Assembly: GCF_018128545.1 (NCBI RefSeq)
Contig: NZ_JAGSND010000004.1
Coordinates: forward strand, 246,870-310,869
Source: Sinanaerobacter chloroacetimidivorans
GTDB taxonomy: Bacteria; Bacillota; Clostridia; Peptostreptococcales; Anaerovoracaceae
Direction of reading: 5' to 3'
DNA: 64,000 nt
Each line of letters begins with the position of its first letter. The first letter of the stretch is position 1. The translations under genes and the position numbers were made by a program. Positions 59,802 through 64,000 of the stretch are shown here, one piece after another. The notes beneath the pieces were generated by a model that was given only the letters and a program-made list of their open reading frames with translations, did not search any database and was not told where the DNA came from.

Positions 59802-60659
59802 ATGAAATACTTTAAGAAAAGACAAACTTTAGAGCCGATTCAAAGAAGTAAAGCCAGGCTATTGGCAGGTAAGCTGTATTATACCCTTTGCCGTTATGCA
59901 CTATGGTATTCCGGGAGAATAAAATTTGCAGAGAGGAGAACCTCTGAATGCCCTTTGCAGTATATTTACGTGTCCCATAAAACGCCTCTGCTTCGGGACT
60001 TAAAGGATGTGGAGGAGATTTATCATCATAATAAAATCATTAATCTGAAAACGGCGGTAAAACAGCTGAATGGTATCATCCTGAAACCGGGAGAGCATTT
60101 CAGTTATTGGAAATGGATCGGGAAGCCTGCAAAACGTAAGGGATACGTTCCCGGAATGGTTTTATTCTGTGGAAGTTATCGTATGGGCATGGGCGGCGGA
60201 TTATGCCAGCTATCCAATCTGATTTACTGGATGACACTACATACTCCTTTAACGGTGGTGGAACGGTACCGCCATTCTTATGATGTTTTTCCTGATTCCA
60301 ATCGAACCCAGCCCTTCGGCAGTGGAGCCACCTGCGTTTATCCTTACAGGGACTTGATGATAAAAAACGAAACCGATACCGCGTTTCAGCTTCGTGTTCA
60401 AGTGGGTGAAAAATATTTGGAGGGGGCATGGCTGTCTGCAAAACCGCCGGAATTTCGATATGAAGTAGCAGAAAAGAACCATCTTTTTAAAGGGGAATAC
60501 TGGGGAGGCTTCAGCAGACATAATGAACTCTACCGTAAGAAGTTCACACTTGACGGAGAGTTGGTTGAAGAGGAATATATCACCGAGAATCATGCCCTGA
60601 TGATGTATGTACCTTTTTTATCGTCAGTTTCTGAAGAGAAAAAGGAAGGCGAATCATAA
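59802..60659 (+). CDS. VanW family protein
   Basis: The 285-residue protein contains the VanW domain: KTAVKQLNGIILKPGEHFSYW, GYVPGMVLFCGSYRMGMGGG, LCQLSNLIYWMTLHTPL and RYRHSYDVFPDS. The name comes from the vancomycin-B cluster, where its role is unknown; the domain is common in Clostridia without resistance genes. No other van gene is nearby, so resistance should not be inferred. No signal peptide or clear membrane span is present. Confidence 0.88.
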   Translation: MKYFKKRQTLEPIQRSKARLLAGKLYYTLCRYALWYSGRIKFAERRTSECPLQYIYVSHKTPLLRDLKDVEEIYHHNKIINLKTAVKQLNGIILKPGEHFSYWKWIGKPAKRKGYVPGMVLFCGSYRMGMGGGLCQLSNLIYWMTLHTPLTVVERYRHSYDVFPDSNRTQPFGSGATCVYPYRDLMIKNETDTAFQLRVQVGEKYLEGAWLSAKPPEFRYEVAEKNHLFKGEYWGGFSRHNELYRKKFTLDGELVEEEYITENHALMMYVPFLSSVSEEKKEGES

Positions 60660-60694
60660 AATTTCCGTATTTAAAGAAAACAAGGAAAAACAAG

Positions 60695-60718
60695 GAGCTG
60701 CTGTTCATACAGCAGCTC
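60695..60718 (-). terminator. Probable terminator of the cyclase gene
   Basis: GAGCTGCTG and CAGCAGCTC make a nine-pair hairpin with a six-base loop. On the minus strand it is followed by CTTGTTTTTCC; on the plus strand no T run follows. Confidence 0.6.
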
Positions 60719-60782
60719 AACTGAAAGGGAACGTATTCGGTATCATCCGGTACGATAAGATAAGCGATAATTTCAGTATCGT

Positions 60783-61355
60783 TTAATAATCAGATATTTC
60801 TGCAACCACTCTGCAGGGCAGTCCGGAAACACCGGTATAATTCAGAGGATACGTGTTGGCTATAAAGGTGTTCGCTTTGCGGCCATTCAATACGGAGGAC
60901 AGGTTGCAAAGATTTTCTATGATAAATACATTTTTGTCCGCACAATACTGATCGATGGTCGTATGCTCTCGTCCTCGTCTGACCCCGGGGCAGTCTACTC
61001 CGATAATGGAAATCTCTTTGTCGAGAAGTGCATCTACCAATTCATTGGCCAGCTGGGGATGCTCTGTAAAATAGGCCTTTGTTCCATAAGGCTCCTGCTC
61101 AATAAAGCCGGTGTAAAATGCAACAAACATTCCCTTGCTTACAAAACTTAAATTGATATCATTTACATCAATATCACGGTCACGTATATCGCTGACGTTA
61201 AAAACGATTCCGTTTCGACGTACCAATTCGAGCGGGAATTCCTTATCCATCACATCAAAGTGAGTCCCAAGGTGACCATATGTAACCTTCGGCTCGTTAT
61301 CGGCAGCTGTTTTATTTAGTTCAGTCGTAATTTTGATACTTAAATCTCTTAACAT
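60783..61355 (-). CDS. Cyclase/kynurenine formamidase-like protein with incomplete metal motif
   Basis: The 190-residue protein fits the cyclase family in length and fold: YGHLGTHFDVMDKEFPLELV, then GIVFNVSDI, FYTGFI, ALLDKEISIIGVDCPGVR and TPGD-like later segments. The family motif is HxGTHxDxPxH. The first His, GTH and Asp are present, but the last PxH reads MDK, so one metal ligand is missing. The fold call is good but activity as a formamidase is doubtful. Confidence 0.75.
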   Translation of the reverse strand: MLRDLSIKITTELNKTAADNEPKVTYGHLGTHFDVMDKEFPLELVRRNGIVFNVSDIRDRDIDVNDINLSFVSKGMFVAFYTGFIEQEPYGTKAYFTEHPQLANELVDALLDKEISIIGVDCPGVRRGREHTTIDQYCADKNVFIIENLCNLSSVLNGRKANTFIANTYPLNYTGVSGLPCRVVAEISDY

Positions 61356-61502
61356 ATTCTTATCTCCCTTTTATACTTGTAAATGATTTAACCATATATT
61401 TTCAAATTGATTGAACAATTTATTTCCCTATACACAGATAGAAAATGGCTAGAATAAAGGGGTTTTTGTGCATAATTTGAATATTTATGTAAATATGGTA
61501 AC

Positions 61503-61548
61503 TGTATACCGTATACAAAAAGACTGCTTATACTGTGAATTATACAGT
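61503..61548. promoter_or_regulatory. Operator-like palindromes upstream of the cyclase gene
   Basis: TGTATAC (61503-61509), a single C, and GTATACA (61511-61517) form a perfect 15-base palindrome. A second, ACTGT-N7-ACAGT (61532-61548), lies 15 bases away. A variant, GTATACTGTATAT, occurs in the thlA leader. The size suits a GntR-type regulator, none of which is adjacent. Confidence 0.5.
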
Positions 61549-61671
61549 CAAACAAGCACCAGGTAAAGCAGAATATTCATTATATTCAGATAAAAATAAA
61601 TAAAAATTTTCAATATAGGCAAACACTTTGTTTTTAGGGGATTCCCGAACAACAGAATGCTGTTTTCAATG

Positions 61672-61714
61672 AAAAAAACCGCTTGATTCTTCTTGAAGAA
61701 ATCAGCGGTTTTCT
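61672..61714 (-). terminator. Terminator downstream of gntP
   Basis: AAAACCGC (61675-61682) and GCGGTTTT (61705-61712) pair, with GATT/AATC inside. On the minus strand it ends in a seven-T run, so it would end gntP transcripts that have passed through the structured element at 61724-61870. Confidence 0.75.
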
Positions 61715-61723
61715 GTTACTTAT

Positions 61724-61870
61724 GGCTGCCGAACAATTCAGAAAAAGCAGTGCGAACCGTTATGGCTTTTTCTGAATCGATGAAGTGCAAAGTTTCAGAG
61801 GCTAATAAAAAACTTTGCGCTTCAGGCAAAGGTGGAACGCTGTTCCCTGTTCACCTTTGGTTCGGCAGCC
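61724..61870 (+). repeat. Cloverleaf-like structured element, copy A
   Basis: A closing stem GGCTGCCGAAC/GTTCGGCAGCC (61724-61734 and 61860-61870, 11 perfect pairs) encloses three hairpins: ATTCAGAAAAAGC/GCTTTTTCTGAAT (61736-61748, 61765-61777), GAAGTGCAAAGTTT/AAACTTTGCGCTTC (61782-61795, 61810-61823, one T-G pair) and CAAAGGTG/CACCTTTG (61827-61834, 61852-61859). The T-G pair holds only if the plus strand is the RNA. A matching copy lies at 63725-63890 on the other strand. Confidence 0.8.
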
Positions 61871-61910
61871 CGTTTCTATATTAACAATTAGAGGGATACG
61901 TCCGACTGAC

Positions 61911-63299
61911 CTATACCACTCCAAAAGATCCCAAGGTAACAACCACAACGGCTGCAACAGTTGGGATTACTACAGTACACATACCGATGTCAAGATAACT
62001 TTCCTTATGGGTCATGCCTGTAATACCTAGAAGGGTAATAATTGCACCGTTGTGAGGTAAACTGTCAAGTCCGCCGCAGGCAACCGCTGCAACTCTGTGC
62101 AGTACCTGAGGATCAATGCCGGCTGCTGCTGCCTGTGCTAAGAATGTTTGTCCAAAGGCATCAAGTGCGATACTCACGCCTCCGGAAGCGGAACCGGTAA
62201 TACCTGCGAGAACGGAAGAAGCAATTGCTTCATTAATCAATACATTGTTGGATATTCCCATCAAAGCTCCGCCTACAATTCCAAAGGCTGCTAATGTTTT
62301 AATTACATTTCCGTAACCAACCTCAGACGCTGTATTCATAATGGCCAGGAAGGATCCTTGAACGCCGTCTTTCAAACTCTTCATTACACTGTCAAAACGT
62401 TTATAATTTATAAGGATAGCTACCAGTATGCCGATAATCAGAGATATAATCAAGCTCCAGCTTCCCATTACAGCAGCTGCAGTCGTATTGTAATCTGTTT
62501 CGAGATAGCTGGTGTCCATATTTGGTAATACAAATTTTGATAATACGAAATTACCAACCAGTACAATTAAAATAGGGGTAATGGAGGAAACAAAGGAGGG
62601 AAGGCCGTCGCTGTTTATTGCGTGAATATGCTCATCAGCATGCTTTCCGTAACCTTCTCCGGCTTTCTTCGCTTTTGCAGCTCTTCTTGAAACCCAGATA
62701 CATGCGCCGAAGAACATGATTGTTGCTGCAACCAAACCTAAAATCGGTGCGGCAAATAAGTCTGTTCCTAAAAATTTCATTGGAATAGCATTTTGGATCT
62801 GTGGTGATCCAGGCAAGCCTGTCATTGAAAAAGTGAAGGTTCCAATCGCAATAGAGGCCGGTAGTAATCTTTTGGGAATGTCTGCTTCCTTAAATAATGC
62901 AGCTCCGATTGGGTAAAGAGCAAATGCGGCTACGAACATGGAAACACCGCCGTATGTAATAATTCCGCCTGCAATAGCAATCGCCCAGATTTCTTTACCA
63001 TGCCCGATTTTGTTGGATACAAACATAGCAATAGACTTCGCGGTTCCCGAGTCATCCATCACTTTACCGAACAGAGCGCCCAATAAAAATACAGGGTAGT
63101 AGTTCTTTACATAGTTGGCTGCATTCACCATGAAGCCTTCTGTGTAGGTTGCCAGCAGATGAACGCTGCCACCGTCCAAGAGAGTAAAGGAAGCGGCAAA
63201 TAATGCTAGTATAGGTGCGATAAGAATTACCGACCACCCTTTATAAGCTAAAAATATTAGTAGTCCTAAAGAAAGTACAATACCAATTACTCCAAACAT
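61911..63299 (-). CDS. GntP-family permease
   Basis: ATG 63299 is ten bases after GAGGAG; an in-frame TTG at 63317 is part of that site. The 462-residue protein has about 12-13 spans and belongs to the GntP/Ion-transporter superfamily: AYKGWSVILIAPILALFAA, GGVSMFVAAFALYPIGAALF, FTFSMTGLPGSPQIQNAIP, ITGSASGGVSIALDAFGQTF and HNGAIITLLGITGMTHKESY. GntP proteins import gluconate and other hydroxy acids with H+. The next upstream gene on this strand ends like EtfA, so a hydroxy acid such as lactate is a possible cargo. Confidence 0.85.
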   Translation of the reverse strand: MFGVIGIVLSLGLLIFLAYKGWSVILIAPILALFAASFTLLDGGSVHLLATYTEGFMVNAANYVKNYYPVFLLGALFGKVMDDSGTAKSIAMFVSNKIGHGKEIWAIAIAGGIITYGGVSMFVAAFALYPIGAALFKEADIPKRLLPASIAIGTFTFSMTGLPGSPQIQNAIPMKFLGTDLFAAPILGLVAATIMFFGACIWVSRRAAKAKKAGEGYGKHADEHIHAINSDGLPSFVSSITPILIVLVGNFVLSKFVLPNMDTSYLETDYNTTAAAVMGSWSLIISLIIGILVAILINYKRFDSVMKSLKDGVQGSFLAIMNTASEVGYGNVIKTLAAFGIVGGALMGISNNVLINEAIASSVLAGITGSASGGVSIALDAFGQTFLAQAAAAGIDPQVLHRVAAVACGGLDSLPHNGAIITLLGITGMTHKESYLDIGMCTVVIPTVAAVVVVTLGSFGVV

Positions 63300-63480
63300 A
63301 TAAAATATTCTCCTCAAATAATTTTTTGATTTTTAACATACTTCTAAAAATTACTTCTTCTTTCGTGATACCAAGGTTTTGGTTCGGGCCTCAATTTGAC
63401 CGTCTACCAGAGCGTTACCACTCAGGCTGAGCAGACAGAGCTCGCTGCTCCTGTTACAGCCCTATATAATTAACCAATCC
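63300..63480 (-). other. Structured leader of gntP, class not recognised
   Basis: After TATATA (63463-63468, minus strand), the leader has GAGCAG/CTGCTC, GAGTGGTAACGCTC and ACCAA/TTGGT hairpins, then TTGGTATCACGAAAGAAG, before the gntP ribosome site. The last word resembles the T-box core only loosely and no terminator follows. It may be a regulatory RNA. From 63481 to 63724 I see only A/T-rich sequence and weak promoter-like TTGACA (minus strand, near 63580). Confidence 0.35.
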
Positions 63481-63724
63481 TTCTCTCTCTTTTAAAATTA
63501 TCCGGTATTTACAAATCATTGCCCGATCTTGCTCCACTCAGTTAAGTTGTTTAGGGCAGACGTGCTATATGAAAGAAAATGTCAAAAAAAATATAATACG
63601 CCTGCCCTGTTTATGGTGCTTGTATAAAAATATAGTTTAATGCAAAGACATCACCGTACCTCTGCATCTGCACCCACATTTGGGATTCGCAGCATCTTTC
63701 CGGCCTATGATGTTTATAACAGCG

Positions 63725-63890
63725 TACTGAACCAAAGGTGAGCATAGGAAAAATTTTCACCTTTGCATAAAGTGCAGAGGTTTTCACCCGATGCTGAAAA
63801 CCTTGGACTTTATGCCTGAAAACCTTGCACTTTATGAATTCAGAAAAAGCTGAAAAGTTAGGGAATCGGCTTTTTCTAAATTGTTCAGTA
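63725..63890 (-). repeat. Cloverleaf-like structured element, copy B (inverted)
   Basis: Read on the minus strand, this copy has the same order as copy A. Closing stem TACTGAAC/GTTCAGTA, then AATTTAGAAAAAGC/GCTTTTTCTGAATT (T-G pair), a long arm CATAAAGTGCAAGGTTTTCA with its partner 63766-63786, and CAAAGGTG/CACCTTTG (63733-63740 and 63758-63765). The middle arm is expanded by a near-perfect 20-base direct repeat (63795-63814 and 63817-63836). Stems differ in sequence from copy A but keep pairing. Confidence 0.8.
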
Positions 63891-63923
63891 AGCCCTAGCC
63901 GGCGTTTTCCAAGCCGTGTTTCT

Positions 63924-64000
63924 TTATTCGTTTGATGCCTTGTATTTCTTTAATGCTTCTGTTAATTTGGGAATGATAACTTTTACGTCACCAACGATAC
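63924..64000 (-). CDS. C-terminal end of an EtfA-like electron-transfer flavoprotein subunit (partial)
   Basis: A minus-strand frame enters at 64000 and ends with TAA at 63924-63926. Its 24 visible complete codons read IVGDVKVIIPKLTEALKKYK and a short tail. VGD followed by a (V/I)xP-LTEAL helix matches the C-terminus of EtfA (alpha subunit). Only this tail is in the window. EtfA holds FAD and passes electrons from acyl-CoA or hydroxy-acid dehydrogenases. Confidence 0.55.
   Translation of the reverse strand, partial: IVGDVKVIIPKLTEALKKYKASNE

Noticed and set aside
59802..60659. Vancomycin resistance
   Set aside because: The VanW domain alone is common in Clostridia; no vanHAX or vanRS genes are near.
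63330..63400. T-box riboswitch upstream of gntP
   Set aside because: Only a partial match to the core word; no specifier-stem landmarks or terminator, and the gene is not amino-acid related in an obvious way.
61724..63890. Insertion sequence or composite transposon around gntP
   Set aside because: No transposase frame lies inside or near; the flanking copies are only about 150 bases and structured, so they are reported as repeats instead.

Overview
The window is a gene-dense, moderately A+T-rich bacterial chromosome segment that reads like an anaerobic Bacillota, most likely class Clostridia. The evidence is strong AGGAGG ribosome sites, TTG and GTG starts, compact intrinsic terminators, an acetyl-CoA acetyltransferase, a SpoVB-type flippase, an ECF vitamin transporter, an EtfA tail, and no respiratory complex. 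I cannot name the genus. I saw no rRNA, tRNA, CRISPR array, prophage or transposase.

Left third (1-25200): an island for using molybdenum and tungsten. At the left edge, on the minus strand, are the start of a molybdopterin oxidoreductase, an NDH-2-like flavoprotein and a LysR regulator. The plus strand then carries tupA behind a compact Moco/Tuco-type riboswitch, tupBC, a MoeA, a MoeA fused to a periplasmic-binding-like domain, and a ThiF/HesA-type adenylyltransferase. Next, behind a second and clearer Moco-type riboswitch with a terminator, is a FAD-less aldehyde oxidoreductase of the Desulfovibrio Mop type. Five genes of the conserved but little-studied DVU_1555-1558 neighbourhood follow it: an Fe-S/nucleotide oxidoreductase, a tiny CxxC protein, a radical SAM protein, a methyltransferase and a C-GCAxxG-C-C protein. 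A divergent HTH-TOBE regulator faces modABC across a consensus promoter with a palindromic operator. A nucleotidyltransferase-histidine phosphatase fusion (DVU_1551-like) and a third MoeA-like protein close the island. Two oxyanion importers, three MoeA-like proteins and two kinds of metal sensing suggest that Mo and W cofactors are handled separately. That last point is inference.

Middle (24400-47600): an IclR-controlled peptide or N-acyl-amino-acid operon (YfcC permease, D-aminoacylase-like amidohydrolase, M20 peptidase) with a 29-bp palindromic operator. Then come a MocR regulator lacking the PLP lysine, facing an ECF S component; a glycolipid glycosyltransferase; a patatin lipase; a Ca/Na exchanger; a radical SAM/DUF4130 DNA-repair pair; a 2-hydroxyacid dehydrogenase, sirtuin and FAH-family operon; a DUF1538 membrane protein with two PII-like proteins; a surE operon; and thiolase.

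Right third (47600-64000): housekeeping and small-molecule genes: racemase, DMT exporter, SpoVB-like flippase, LytTR regulator with a non-canonical receiver, LysO exporter, topoisomerase III with an overlapping ATPase, a DUF3795-DUF1801 fusion, a small membrane protein carrying the OadB signature motif, NdpA-type nucleoid protein, shikimate kinase, GNAT, VanW, cyclase and a GntP permease. The permease is flanked by two oppositely oriented copies of an approximately 150-nt cloverleaf-like element whose closing stem covaries between copies. Those elements, the two riboswitch leaders and the Mop accessory module are the most interesting items here.
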